From: Zelopaecilomyces penicillatus
Lineage: Eukaryota; Ascomycota; Sordariomycetes; Hypocreales; Pseudodiploosporaceae
Reading direction: 5' to 3'
Length of the DNA: 64,000 nucleotides
NCBI GenBank assembly: GCA_005765155.1
Contig: VCCP01000002.1
Location: 2,604,001 to 2,668,000 of the forward strand
Position 1 is the stretch's first letter, and every line of letters begins with the position of its first letter. The notes below the pieces were generated by a model. It was not told where the DNA came from. It did not search any database and saw nothing but the letters and a program-made list of their open reading frames with translations. Made by a program: the position numbers and the translations under genes. Shown here in pieces: positions 14,400 to 26,736 of this stretch.

Positions 14400-17250
14400 T
14401 CTCTTATTCTTTATCTTATTTTTTAATCTTTATTAATTATATTTAATTATTTAATATATTATTAAATAAATTAATTCTATTAGATATTAAATATAAATAT
14501 ATAATTAATATTATTTAATAGATATCTTAATAAATAGATAAGTCTAGTTTATATATTAATAATCTAATATATTTAAATACTTTAAAAGATCTTATTTACT
14601 ATTATAATTATTTTTATAATAATTTATCTAGTAATTAATAACCTTTATATAGTTTTAGATATATTTTATTATCTATCTTAAACTTTATTAATTTATACTT
14701 TTAATTATAAATATATTTTACATATATTATTATTATATCTATTATATAATTAACTTCTTTAATAAATAAATATCTTAATATATTTAATATCTTAATATTT
14801 ATTTTATTAGTATTTATTAATAATAATTCTATTAATTTATTTAATTTAAATCCTATAATTAATTTATTTAATAAAAATTATAATACTAGAATTATCTTTA
14901 TTTATAATATATCTAATATTATTAAATAGTTTTAAATATATTAGTTTTACAATTTGAATTTTTTTTTTAATTTTATTAATTAATAGATAATATATAATAT
15001 TAAAAATACATTTAGTCTTTAATATCCTAAGAAGTCTTTTTAAAAGTTTAAAATAAATTTTATATTTTAATTATTAATTATAACTTTAAATACCCTTTAA
15101 TTATATAATAATAAGATTCTTAATTATATTTTAGCCTATTATTTAATAATATAATAAATTAATTCTAAGATTAAAACTAATTTATTATTTTATTTATAGG
15201 TTATTATTATTATATTAAATAGATATTTATACTTTAATATCTTTTAAAATAATTAAGATATTTCTTTTAATAATCTTATAATAAAATTAATAGTTATTAT
15301 ATAAAATAGCTTATATAATATTATTATAGATTATAATTTATTTAATAATTTTATTTAATTTATTAAATTTTTTAAATATATCTTATAATAAGATATCTAT
15401 TATTTTATTTATATTATTATTTAATAAAATATTAAGCTATCTAAAGTTATAATAATCTTATATATCCTTATATAGAAATTCTAATTATATACTTTTATTA
15501 ATATATTTATTATATAATTCTATAAAATATATACTTTTATTGTATTATTAAATTTTAAATAATATAATAGTTTATATTTTATTATAAATAATAATTTTAT
15601 ATTTAATAGTATTTTTTTTATATTATCTTCTTATCTAGGTTTTTATATTTTAATTATTTTAATTATTTTAATAAATTCATTATTATTTATATATTCTTTA
15701 ATAAATTTATTTTTTAATATATTATTAATTAATATTATAATTATAAAATAATATATAACTAATCTATATTAATTTAAATAAATAAATACTATTATAAATT
15801 AATAATTTATTTTTATTAAATCTAATATTAATATATTTATATAATTAATTATTCTTTTTATTATAATATAATCTATTAAGATTATAATTTATTAATTTAA
15901 TACTTAAATTATAATTCTTAATTTCTAATATAATTATATTAAATATTTAATTTTAAGCTTAATTAATTTATATCTTTTCTTAGATTTTATTAATAATCTA
16001 TTTAAAAACATAATTAATTATATTTATTAAATTAATATATTTTTATTATTCTATATATTATTTTTAAGATAAAAGATAAAAGTCCTATTTCTTATTTATT
16101 TATATTAAGCTTAAAAAATATAGATTTTATTAAATTATAATAATATAATATTATCTTTTTTATTAAATATTCTTATAATATTTTAAGTAATTCTTTCTTA
16201 ATTAATATTAATTTAAATAAAATCTTTTTTATTTTAAATATTCTTATTTTTTTATTAATGTTTTTAATAATTTAATTATTATTTCTTAATTTATTTAATA
16301 AACTTATTTAATATATTTTTAAGGATTTAATTTTTATTTAAAATCTATAAATAAATTATTTAAGAAAGATTATTATTTTTAAATATATTTTTAGATTAAT
16401 TAATATAATTAATACTTTTATCTTTTTTAATATCTTTATTCTATTCTTTATTATATTTATATTAAATATATTAATTTAAAATCTAAATAATTTAATTCAT
16501 ATATATATATTAAAAGATTTTAAAAATAATATTATTAATTATAGATTTTTAAAGAGATATAATACTTGTTATAAATACTAATAATAATCCTTAAAATTAT
16601 TATTAAAGATAATAATATTACTAATATATACTTTAATAAATTTTCTATAATTATATAATCTTTAATTTATAAATTATTATATAAAAACTAGATTATTTTT
16701 AAATCCTATTAATATAATATAAGATATTTCTAATCCTTATAAATTAATTATAATTATTATATTTTTATATTTATTATATATTAATAATTAATAAAAAAAT
16801 ACTAATATATCTAATAATAATATATATTTTTTATTTTTAAAAGTTAATATTATCTCTTTTTATAAAGAAATAAAGTAAATATCTAATATAATAATTTTAT
16901 TTAATTATTTTAAATTAATAATTATTCTTTTTTTTTATTTATTTATAATCTATTATTATATAGTAAAAATAAAATAATTAAAAGATATTAAATTTCTTAT
17001 TTAGCTTATATATCCTTAATTATAAAGATTATCTATTATAATATTAAGAAATTTCCTATCTTTAATTTTTAATAAATAAGACTTTATTATTAATTTCTTA
17101 TTTTATTAATCTTTTATTAGATTAATTCTTATCTTATTTTCTTTATTTATAAAGATTATATCTTAGTTATATTATATATTATAAGATTTAATTAATTTTA
17201 TAATAATAATAGCCTTTTCTAGACGTTTTATATATATATAGATTTCTTAT
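14400..17250 (-). pseudogene. pol: Gypsy A-old pol remnant
   Basis: Collinear with the A-young pol region but more AT-rich. The RT portion (about 16.3-17.25 kb) lacks the Copia LTR present in A-young. The unoccupied site is near 16560-16585, where the sequence runs straight through the equivalent of the ACTTT target. Stop-saturated. Confidence 0.62.
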
Positions 17251-18990
17251 TTAGTTTTTATCTTATTTAATTTAATTAATTTAATAATAGAATCTTTTTA
17301 AGATTCTTAATATTATATTTATTTATTAAATATAAATTAATTTTCTTTTATAATTTATTTATAAATAGAGTTAATACTTTAATTATCTTATCAAGTAAAT
17401 TAAATTTATTATTTATTATATTTATATAGCTTATTATTATATTAATATTTTCTTATAATTTAATATAATATTTATATCTATTATAATTATTTAAATATCT
17501 TAATTTTTATTTATATTACTATTTTATTAATTTATTTATATTATTTATTATTATAATCTAGTTTATTATAAATAATACTCTTAATATATTTAAGATATAA
17601 ATATAATTTATAATTAAAATATCCTTAATATAAAATAATATACTCTTTTTATAAAATATAAATTATAATAATTAAAATAAATATAATTTATTAAGATTTA
17701 TTCTTTTAATTTTAAAGGAATTATTATATTTAATAATATTATTATCCTTTAATAATTTAATTTATATTTTATTTATAATTTAAAAGATATTAATATATTA
17801 TAAATAATATAAATTTATAATCGTTTTTTTATTATTGAGATATTAATATTATATTTATTAATAAAACTTATTTTTAATAATATATTTAATTTTAAATCTT
17901 TTATTAATTATATATTAATTATAAAATAAATATATATTATATTTTTATCACTTTATTTAATAATATAAAGATTATATCTAATGTTATTAATAATTTTAAA
18001 TAATTTAATTATTTCTTATATTAATTTTAGCTTATTTAATTTCAAGTTTTATTAAGGCTATTCTTTATTTATTAATATATTTAAAAATAATATATTAATT
18101 ATAATAGTTATTATTATTCTATTTAATATAAATCATATATTAATTTTTAAATAATTATATCTTATTAATTCTATATCTTTAGATTTTTAATTTATTTTAA
18201 TAATTTAATCTTATTTAAAATAAAGATATATATCTTTCTTAGATTTTTCTTTATATTGATATATCTATTTAAACTAAATTATTATATTCCTTTTATTTAA
18301 TTATTTTAATAATATAATTAATTTATTATATATACTTTTTTTAATATAATATAATTATTTATAAATATATAATATATTAATAAAGATCTTATTTTAAAAT
18401 ATATATTATACTTTAAATAATCCTTTTATATATCTTTTTTTTTATTATCTATATATTTAAATAATAAAATAAATAGTTTAAAAAAAAGAATTTATTAAGA
18501 TAAAGACTTTTTTATTAAAATAAATATTAAAGATAATTTATAAGAAAAATTGAAAAAGATTTTATTAATATTATTTAAGGTATAATAGCTTTTATTAAAA
18601 TTATATATAATAAATTTAAATATTATTTAATATTTTATTATCTTTAATTATTATTTATATTCTTTAATACCTTTATCTTTAATATTAATACTATTATCTT
18701 TATTATCTTTATTTTAATAATATATATAATTATTTTATATTTAATATTTAATATTTAAATATTCATTATTAATATTAAATAGATTAAGTATTTCTTTTAT
18801 TTTAATAATAATATTAATTATTTCTTTAATAGATATTATTATTAAATCTTATTTATAATATATTATAAGAATATCTTCTTTAATAAAAAAGAGCTTTTGG
18901 ACTCGTACGCCTCGCACTCTGCGACGCTGCCTCTAAAACGCATACTAATACAAGGACTGAATTCCTCGGGGTTAAGTACCCCTAGCTACG

Positions 18991-20394
18991 ATGTCGCATA
19001 GCGGCCCAGGAGGGGGCGCTGTTGGGGACGCAATGGACATTGTGTACGTCGACGCGTTGGAGGTCGCGATGCCCGCGGCCCCCAGCACGTCAGTACCAAC
19101 AAGACCTGAGGGAGCTGCGACGCCAAGTCGCAAGCTAAGCGAGGAGCAGGAAAAACTAGAGATCGAAAGAGAACTTCGATATCTGTTGGCTGACGGGGAA
19201 ACGCTCGCAAGAGCGGTTCAGCTTGCTTGTCGACTTCAGGAACTCGCCGACAGCGCCGCGGTTTCGCGGCGCCAACCCCATACCACCGATACCGAGATCA
19301 AGAAGGTCATTACGGAGACCTTAAAAGAACTCGGCATCACAACCAAAGCGAACCAGCCTACTTGGGCAGCAATAGCCAGAGGAGCGCCTAGAGAGCCCAG
19401 CGCCCCCGCAGCGAAAGTCATACCAAGAAGACATGCCCGCGAACTGATCATCAAACCAACCGCAAGGGATGATATCACCAACAGGTCAGCAAGAGACAAT
19501 CTCAGCGCCCTCGCAGCGGCAACAGGACGCAGGGACGCTGTAGCGACCAGACGACTACCAAGCGGCGACATCGCGGTGACGTTCTCAGCGCCCACAGATT
19601 GGTGGACCACTAATAAAGCGATCTGGCTTCCAGTGTTCGGACCAGATGCGTCTATTTCCATGAGAACCTACCCAGTATTAGCTAAAGGAATCCCAGCGAT
19701 CTCGCTGCGGACACAGAGCGAGGACGAAATAAAAACAGATATCCTCCGACGGAACCCAGCCAAACCTGTTTCCCGTATACACACTAGGCTACCCCAAAAC
19801 GTGATCGCAACGAGGGCGATGCTCCTTATCGAAGCCACTACCCCAGAGAGCGCGGATAAGCTAGTCAAAGAGGGCCTTTTCTTCGAAGGAGGCTTTTATG
19901 AATGCGAACCTTATGACGGAGCGATCAGACCAACAAGGTGCTTTAAATGCCTTAAGTTCGGGCATAAGGCCCGCACCTGCAACGCTGCGGAAGCGATATG
20001 CAGGTTCTGCGGCAAAGGCATAAGCACCCACCCAGAGGGATTTGATAAATGCCATACTCGAGAGAATAAGCAGCTACAGAGCTGCGCAGCCTGCGGCGGT
20101 CAACACGGGGCTTTTGCGAACATATGCCCTAAGAAGCAAGCTGAGATCAACAGGTCAAGGGAGGCCTATAAATGTAGGCCCCTCCAGTTCGATTTAACGC
20201 GCTATAATGCAGAAGAAGCGGCGGATACGCAGCTACCCACCTGTGATATCAACACCGAACCCACCAAGAACCCAGTTGGCCGCCCCCGTAAAAGGAAAAG
20301 CATAATAGGCCAGAACACAATAACAGCGTTCGTCAACAGTCAAACAGTACCAGCGATGACGCAGGGAGGCAGCATACCTAACCCCACCTCATGA
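18991..20394 (+). CDS. LINE ORF1, gag-like nucleic-acid-binding protein
   Basis: 467-residue protein, complete, starting at ATG 18991 and ending in TGA at 20392-20394. It is expected to bind the element RNA and form the ribonucleoprotein with ORF2. The N-terminal half is Ala/Arg/Glu-rich with a likely helical stretch at about residues 48-100. The C-terminal third carries three Cys/His clusters: a classic CCHC knuckle C317-C320-H325-C330, a variant cluster C337-C340 to C354, and C365-C368-H372-C379. A basic tail with PRKRK follows at about residue 430. The stop overlaps the ORF2 start (ATGA), suggesting ORF2 is translated by termination-reinitiation. No stop or frameshift is seen. The family is clear; the exact clade is not. 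Confidence 0.9.
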   Translation: MSHSGPGGGAVGDAMDIVYVDALEVAMPAAPSTSVPTRPEGAATPSRKLSEEQEKLEIERELRYLLADGETLARAVQLACRLQELADSAAVSRRQPHTTDTEIKKVITETLKELGITTKANQPTWAAIARGAPREPSAPAAKVIPRRHARELIIKPTARDDITNRSARDNLSALAAATGRRDAVATRRLPSGDIAVTFSAPTDWWTTNKAIWLPVFGPDASISMRTYPVLAKGIPAISLRTQSEDEIKTDILRRNPAKPVSRIHTRLPQNVIATRAMLLIEATTPESADKLVKEGLFFEGGFYECEPYDGAIRPTRCFKCLKFGHKARTCNAAEAICRFCGKGISTHPEGFDKCHTRENKQLQSCAACGGQHGAFANICPKKQAEINRSREAYKCRPLQFDLTRYNAEEAADTQLPTCDINTEPTKNPVGRPRKRKSIIGQNTITAFVNSQTVPAMTQGGSIPNPTS

Positions 20395-23300
20395 TATTAT
20401 CCATACTTTACTGGAATATTAGAGGCGGGGGCTCAGAGAGAGCTGAGATACCGATGAGATCGCGCAGCGAGCACGACATCATCGCAATACAAGAGCCATC
20501 CATAAGCCCATGGACTAAAGCACCCTTCACAGCAGGCAAAGGCAAGTACTATATGATATGGGGCTGCGGCCGCGCTGCTATATTCATACATAAAAGACAC
20601 GACCTCGCGTCGTGGTCGTGGCGAGCGGGCAGGGACTGGGCCTGCATCACACTTGGGCAAGGAGAGAATGCCCTCACAGTGTGGTCTATATACTCAGAAC
20701 CCTATAACAGGAGACAATGGACCACACCCCTCACCGAGATACCCCAGCTACGAGGACGACACATCCTCGTAGGAGATCTCAATATGCACCACCCTATGTG
20801 GGACGCTCACTATAGAAGACAACCAGGAGCCCAGATCATCCTTGACTTAGCGCAGCGCTGGCGCCTCTCCCTCGCCACTCCCCATGGTACAATAACATGG
20901 GCCAGAGGCAACAGGAGACCTAGCACATTAGACCTAGCCTGGTACAGCTCAGACCTGATATGTGATTATCTAGGCACAGATACAGATATAACAGGATCGG
21001 ATCATTTCCCGCAGGTAGTGCGGACCGAGACAGCGGCGAGAACTCACCCCCAAGCAACAATAACCAAGGGATGGGTCTGGGGAAAGATGGATGAGGTCAA
21101 AGTCCGAGAAACGGCCAAGCTAGCCTTTAATGGCCAAGAAGAATATACGGATATCGATCAGGAAGCAGACGCATTAATAACGCAGCTACATAGCATCGCA
21201 GACCAAACGACCCCACAAAGGAACAGCAAGGCCAAGGAAATACCCACACCATGGTGGAATGAGACCACCCGGGAAGCGATCCACGAACTCCGAGCAGCAG
21301 GTCGCCGCTACCGCGCTCTGAGGTCGCAAGTTAATCTGAGGGAGCTCCAGACCTGCGAGAAACACTATACCAAGGTCCTTCGTACAGCAAAGAGGGAGAG
21401 CTGGCGCAAGCTCCTAGCCTCGACCTCGCTGAGGGAGAAGGGTATCTAGGATCTAGAGAGATAGGCTAGGCTTAAGAGTCATATAGCCCCGGAGCCACCT
21501 ACGCTACCACCGCTTATACGCAGCGATAACACAGAGGCGATCACAGCCACAGAGAAGGCTGCAGTCCTAGCAGCGAAGTTCTTCCCCCCCCCGTTGCATA
21601 CAGAAGGGAGGCTTAAAACAGCCGGATACGGTAGAATCCAAATCAAACAGGCTGTCGACCCAGATGAGGTCGAGCAGGTACTCCGCAGCGTAGGAGCATG
21701 GAAAGCCCCTGGCGAAGATGGTATCCCGATGGGATTCCTCAAGGCCTGCGGCCAACCGCTCTACGCAGCGATAGCGCACCTAGCGACCAGGAGCCTTGAA
21801 TCGCAATACTTCCCGCAGCGTTTTCGCCGCGCGGTAGTAGTGGTCCTTAAGAAACCAGGGAAAAAACCAACAGCCTACCAGACTACCGGAGGCTGGCGGC
21901 CTATATCCCTACTAGCCACAGTAGGGAAGGTTATCGAAGCGATCCTCAGCAGGCGCATCTCCAGCGCAGCGGAACAGATAGGCCTTCTACCAAAGGGCCA
22001 GATGGGAAACCGGGCAGGCAGAAGCACCGAGACTGCAGTTTCAGCTGTTATCGAAGGGGTGCAAGCAGCCTGGGGTAGCGGCGGCAACGCAGCTCTACTA
22101 CAGCTCGATATCAAAGGCGCATTTGACACAGTCCCCCACCATCGACTGCTCCTAACCCTACAAGATGAAGGGTTTCCAGAATGGATGGTTAACTGGCTGC
22201 GCAGCTACCTCGATGGGAGGACAGCGAGGCTACGTCTAGATAGCACCCTAACCGACCCTTATGAAATCCTAGCCAGGGTCCCACAAGGGTCCCCTTTATC
22301 CCCAATCCTCTTTATTATCTATATCGCTACCCTATACCGGGCCTTGGCCGAGATACAGGGCCTGAATATAATAGGATTCGCAGATGATACGAATCTACTT
22401 AGCAGCGGCCCTGATGCAAATAGTATATACCTACGGTTAAAGAAGGCCTGGAGGATATGCAAGGCCTGGTCCAGAGCCAGCGGGCTAGAATTCGCACCGG
22501 ATAAGTTCGAGCTGATCTACTTTACAAAAGCGCACGCAGCGCCAACGCAGGGTCTCCTTCTCGATAACGCTACGGTAACCCCCGCAGAGCATGCGCGGAT
22601 GCTTGGCATCGAGCTCGACAGGAAACTCACCTTCTTCAAACATTGGGCAAGGATTCAGGGTAAACTCACATCACAGAACCTAGCACTCACAAAGCTCGCC
22701 GCGAGGACGTGGGGACCCCCTCTCCGCACGGCCCGGATCATATACACGACGGTAATTCGCAGCGTTATCGCATATGGAGCGACAACCTTCCATAAGATCG
22801 ATAAACCACCAACCTCGAAGGGAATTAAATCAGCATACGCTGCACAAACCCTGTGCCTACGCAGCGTTACCGGAGCGTATAGGGCTACCCCAGTATACAT
22901 CCTCGAATCCGAAGCATATATACCACCCTTAGACCTATATCTCACACAACAAAAGACCAGAGGCCTCGCCCGCCTACAGGCCCACGTGGGATTCTTTAAG
23001 CAAATACGCGATACCGTAGCGCTATCGATGCGATCTCGACGCCCCCGACAGCCCAATCCCCAAGGAGAGAAGCTATTACTCGAGACCAACATACTACTCA
23101 GCCATCATTGGCTGGGAGAGAGAACCCCCACAGAGGCCCTTCTACACTGGTGGAGGGAACGATGGCTAGCGAAGAAGTCGCGAACTAGCTGCGCCGCAGC
23201 AACGCAGCCCATAGCCCTAAGCTGGAAGACACTAAGGAAGTATGATAGCCTCACTAAAGCAGAGAGCTCGCTGCTCATTCAGATCAGAACCGAAAGGATC

Positions 23301-23612
23301 GGGCTAAAAGCGTTCCTCCATCACCGTATGGTCCCTACATGCCCCACGCCGCTATGTAGCTGCGCCGACGGGGGGAGGGAGACAGCAGAACACCTAGCCC
23401 TATGGTGCCGGGATGTCCCAGAACAACTCCACCGGAGCCTCAGACAGAAGATCACACCACTCCAGAGCAGGACTGACTGGATCAGCGCACTCGCTGCGCC
23501 ATCCACAGCAAAGGAAATCACACGATGGATAATGAGGCTGGAAAGGCTACAGGAATACAACCTGGCGCTACGAATACAGGACGCCGAAGACGACACAACA
23601 GCAGCGAGATAG
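20391..23612 (+). pseudogene. LINE ORF2, endonuclease-reverse transcriptase with two in-frame stops
   Basis: One reading frame of 1,073 codons from ATG 20391 to TAG 23610-23612, interrupted by TAG at 21447-21449 and 21462-21464. The frame is identical before and after, so there is no frameshift. Both amber codons could come from TGG by TpG-to-TpA change. Residues 1-210 are an APE-type endonuclease: WNIRG near residue 8, E35, GDLN at 128-131 with D129, N131 and H133, D181, and S203-D204-H205. The RT follows with LDIKGAFDTVPHHR and the catalytic FADD at 663-666 (22377-22388), intact. The C-terminus has a Cys/His cluster (CPTPLCSC...H...C at about 23340-23408). No RNase H signature was recognised between RT and that cluster. 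As written, translation gives a 352-residue endonuclease fragment only. Confidence 0.88.
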
Positions 23613-23814
23613 CAGGGGCGCCGCGGCGCTTCAATTTAGGGGTATCTACAAACGACTATATGCCCGCCTCAGCGGGGTAGCAGCGACCTCAGTCCGAGTC
23701 CTCCTCCGAGTCACATAAGTCCACAAGGACGACTTACTGGCAACAATACTGGTTTTGCGTACCACAAGAGTTAGACACGCAGGCGCAGCGAGGGCGCAAC
23801 CTGTCGCCAGACTA

Positions 23815-23833
23815 GGGGGGGGGGGGGGGGGGG
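23815..23833 (+). repeat. Poly-G tract (19 G)
   Basis: Uninterrupted run of 19 guanines in the LINE 3' UTR, followed within a few bases by A/G-only GGAA repeats. Homopolymer length is prone to sequencing error. Confidence 0.85.
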
Positions 23834-24434
23834 CAGGGAAGAAAGGAAGGAAGGACCTACCTGTCAGAGCGGCTTGAGGAAGGAAGGAAGGAAGGAAGGA
23901 AGAAGAAGGGAAGGAACGAGGTTTATATAGTGAGGGCGGTGAGGCCAAGCTGCGGCAGAATTGCGCAGATCACCGGCAGCTGCCAACAGTGTTGGGAGTT
24001 GAAGCTATCACGACAACGCCTCGAGGCAGCAGCGACATCACCAACAACTACCACAACGAGCCCAGGGACGGAATTCCACAGAAGCCGGCAGAAGCCAGGC
24101 GAATCCCGTACCCATCCGACCACCCAAAAACATCAGAAACGGGAGGACGAAGCGATATAGCTGCTACAAACAGTTATAACACAAATACTAACCCGGCCAT
24201 ATAGGCCGGTCCTACTAACCCCCAGCCTTATGGCTCCGATATAGCAGACGCATAGGCATCGCATCTAACACGCCGATTCCCCGTCAGCCACCAGATACGG
24301 AGGTGAGATCCGTTATGTACAGGAGGCAAAGACCAACGCTGCGATAACGCAGAGAGAGCATAACATAGTTAAAAAGAGGATAGGGGTTTTCATCTGTTTT
24401 TCCCCCCTATCTATTAAATAGAGAGGGACTGCTT

Positions 24435-24473
24435 ACCCTATATAGGGTCTAGCCTAGAATATATATAGGCTAG
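24435..24473 (+). promoter_or_regulatory. LINE 3'-end inverted repeats
   Basis: A perfect 14-bp palindrome ACCCTATATAGGGT (24435-24448) is followed immediately by a stem-loop with arms CTAGCCTA (24449-24456) and TAGGCTAG (24466-24473) and a 9-nt loop. They lie 13 bp before the (TAA)n tail, where LINE reverse transcriptases recognise their RNA. That role is inferred. Confidence 0.6.
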
Positions 24474-24485
24474 TACAGTGTAAGA

Positions 24486-24507
24486 TTAATAATAATAATA
24501 ATAATAA
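24486..24507 (+). repeat. (TAA)n tail of the LINE
   Basis: About seven to eight TAA units end the element and merge into the target duplication TAATATATTATAA. The tail is a short repeat, not poly(A), as in I-type LINEs. Confidence 0.8.
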
Positions 24508-26582
24508 TAATATATTATAAAAATTTTATATTTATTAATTTAATCTATTATAAGAAAGTATATATCTTAATTATTTTTAAGGATTTATTTAATCTTTATT
24601 AAAAAAAAAGCTATTTAATCTTTGGTTTATTTAATTTATTAATTAATTATATAATCTTATTTTAATAAAGCTATTATATATATTTTAGTTTAATATAAAG
24701 ATTTAATTTATTTTATTATAGATTTTTATTTTATTATCTTTATTAATAAAATTATTAATTATTCTAATTATAATATATTTAATTTTTTTTAATATATATA
24801 TTAATTTAGTTATTTCAATATTATTTATTTTATAATATATTAATATTATTATATTAAAAAGTAATTTAATTTTAATTAATATTATTTATTATATTTATTA
24901 TTTTTTAAAATATAATTAAAATACTTTATTAAATTTATAACTTTTTATAAATAAACAATTAGCTTATTTAAGGTTTTATTTAAATAAATATAAATTTAAT
25001 TTCATTATTAATTAATTATTTTAAAGTTTAATATTTTAGCTATTTAAAATAGCTCTAATATTTATTCCTTAATATTAATATCTTAATAATAGGTTTTTTT
25101 TAAATATTTTATAATTAATAGTTTTTTAATAATATTAATTTTATTTATTTAAAATTACTTTTATAATATTATAATCTATATATTAATAAATCTTTTAATA
25201 TTTTAATATTATTATTTTATTATTATATTAATTTATTAATATAATATCTTATTATAAAATAATTAAAAAAGATTTATATATATTATCTTAATATAAGATA
25301 AATGAATTATATTATCTTAAATACTTTTAATAAAAAGATTTATACTTTTTTAAATTATATTATCTTTAATTTATATTATATTTAATTTATATTATATTTT
25401 TTTAATTTAAGATTAAATATTCTGATTTTTTAAATCTTTTATTTATTATATTATATTTTTATAATTCCTTATTATAATTAATTATTTATTTTATTATCTA
25501 TATTATTTATTATATTCTTATTTATTAATTTAAATAATTTATAGAATTATATATTTAATAGATTAATAAAAAGTATTATATTTAATACTTTTAAAAAGAT
25601 CCTATTTTAATTATATATTATAAAGATGTATTATATTTTAATTATATTTTTAATTTCTATTTTAAAATAAATAATTATTTTTTAATAAGATAAAAAGAAT
25701 AAATATATTAATAAGAATAATAATAATAATATATTTTTATTATTTAATAAAAATAAAGCTATTTATAATAATACTTTAAAAGGAATATAATAAATATTAT
25801 AAATCTTTTATTTATAAATATTAAATAATATAATAGGTTTTTTTTATATTTTCTTATTTAAAAAAGATTTTAATTAGCTTTTTCTAATAATTATTAATAG
25901 TATTATTTAATTTAGTTAAAAGATATAAATCTGATTATTAATTTTTTTATTATTAATATAGCTTTATATTAAAATTCTATTTATAGTTATTTATTTTAAT
26001 TTAATAATTTAATATTTTTATTTATTTATTTAAAGCTAATAAGAATAAATAAATATATTATATTTTAATATTATTATTTTAAGTATTTAATAATAATTAA
26101 TAAATTAATTTAATTAATAGAATAATAAGATATTAATAATATTTTATTAATATTAATTCTAATTCTAATTATAAATAAAGATATTATATTTAATATTAAA
26201 TCTAGGTATTATTTATATTACTTTTATAAATAATAAATAAATTTTGTTTTTCTTTTTTTTTAATTTAAAAAGAAATAGGATAATAGATTTTTTAGATTTT
26301 AATAGTTAAAATATATTAATTAATAATATTTAATAATTCTTTAACCCTTTTAATATCTTTTTTAAAGATAATAATTATATATAAATATTTTATTTATATA
26401 AAATTAATAATATATTTAATAATTAATATTTTATTATTTATTTTTAGATATTTATTTTAATAATAATTATATTATTAATAGATTAAATTATTAAAAGAGA
26501 AGAATTTATTAAGTAAATTCTTTTTAATAATAATTATATAGGGATAGGGGTTATATAACTATTATAAATAATTACTATTAAT

Positions 26583-26736
26583 TATTATATATAAAAAGAA
26601 TATCTTTATTCTTTTATTTAATCTAGTATTCTAGTTATTTAATAATTTAATTAAATATATAAAAGAATAAATAATCTAATTATTTAATTATTATAATATA
26701 TATAATATCTAATAATATAATCTAATAATTATAATA
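26583..26736 (-). repeat. 5' LTR of A-old
   Basis: 154-bp LTR closing A-old on the right, followed by AAGGC, the partner of AAGAC before 3049. Confidence 0.78.

Larger units (their letters stand above)
23613..24485 (+). other. LINE 3' UTR
   Basis: About 870 bp of GC-rich non-coding sequence after ORF2. It contains a 19-G run (23815-23833), GAAG-type purine repeats (about 23838-23912), a CCGGCC/GGCCGG hairpin near 24191-24207, and two inverted repeats close to the 3' end. No convincing ORF. Confidence 0.75.
18869..24507 (+). mobile_element. Non-LTR retrotransposon (LINE), nearly intact
   Basis: About 5.6 kb GC-rich LINE inserted in A-old. The 13-bp sequence TAATATATTATAA occurs at 18856-18868 and again at 24508-24520. 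A-young shows the uninterrupted target at about 11.02 kb. The layout is a short 5' leader, ORF1 (gag-like, zinc knuckles), ORF2 (APE endonuclease plus RT) overlapping ORF1 by ATGA, a 3' UTR of about 0.9 kb and a (TAA)n tail. The exact 5' end is uncertain: the first 22 bp after the duplication are AT-rich and the clear element sequence begins near 18891. The organisation fits Tad1/I-like fungal LINEs. Almost free of RIP-type change, so the youngest insertion in the left nest. Confidence 0.9.
3049..26736 (-). mobile_element. Gypsy family A, older copy (A-old), with nested insertions
   Basis: LTR retrotransposon delimited by 154-bp LTRs at 3049-3202 and 26583-26736 and flanked by AAGAC/AAGGC, a 5-bp duplication with one RIP-type transition. 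It is split by A-young (3838-13255) and by a LINE (18869-24507). Without these it is about 8.6 kb, close to its sister copy. Coding strand is minus, so the 5' LTR is on the right. RT-like and integrase-like sequence runs about 14.4-17.25 kb, parallel to the better preserved A-young domains. It is saturated with stops and non-functional. The assignment rests on collinearity with A-young over several kilobases plus matching target duplications. Confidence 0.82.

Noticed and set aside
1..18868. Mitochondrial or organellar origin of the very AT-rich DNA
   Set aside because: The blocks are collinear Gypsy copies with LTRs and target duplications, joined to spliced nuclear genes, and C/G remain in RIP-resistant contexts.
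19236..23596. Minus-strand open frames in the LINE
   Set aside because: They are shadows of ORF1 and ORF2, with no start context, domain or codon pattern of their own.
23646..24204. Small open frames on both strands in the LINE 3' UTR
   Set aside because: Low-complexity translations of poly-G and GGAA repeats with no recognised domain.
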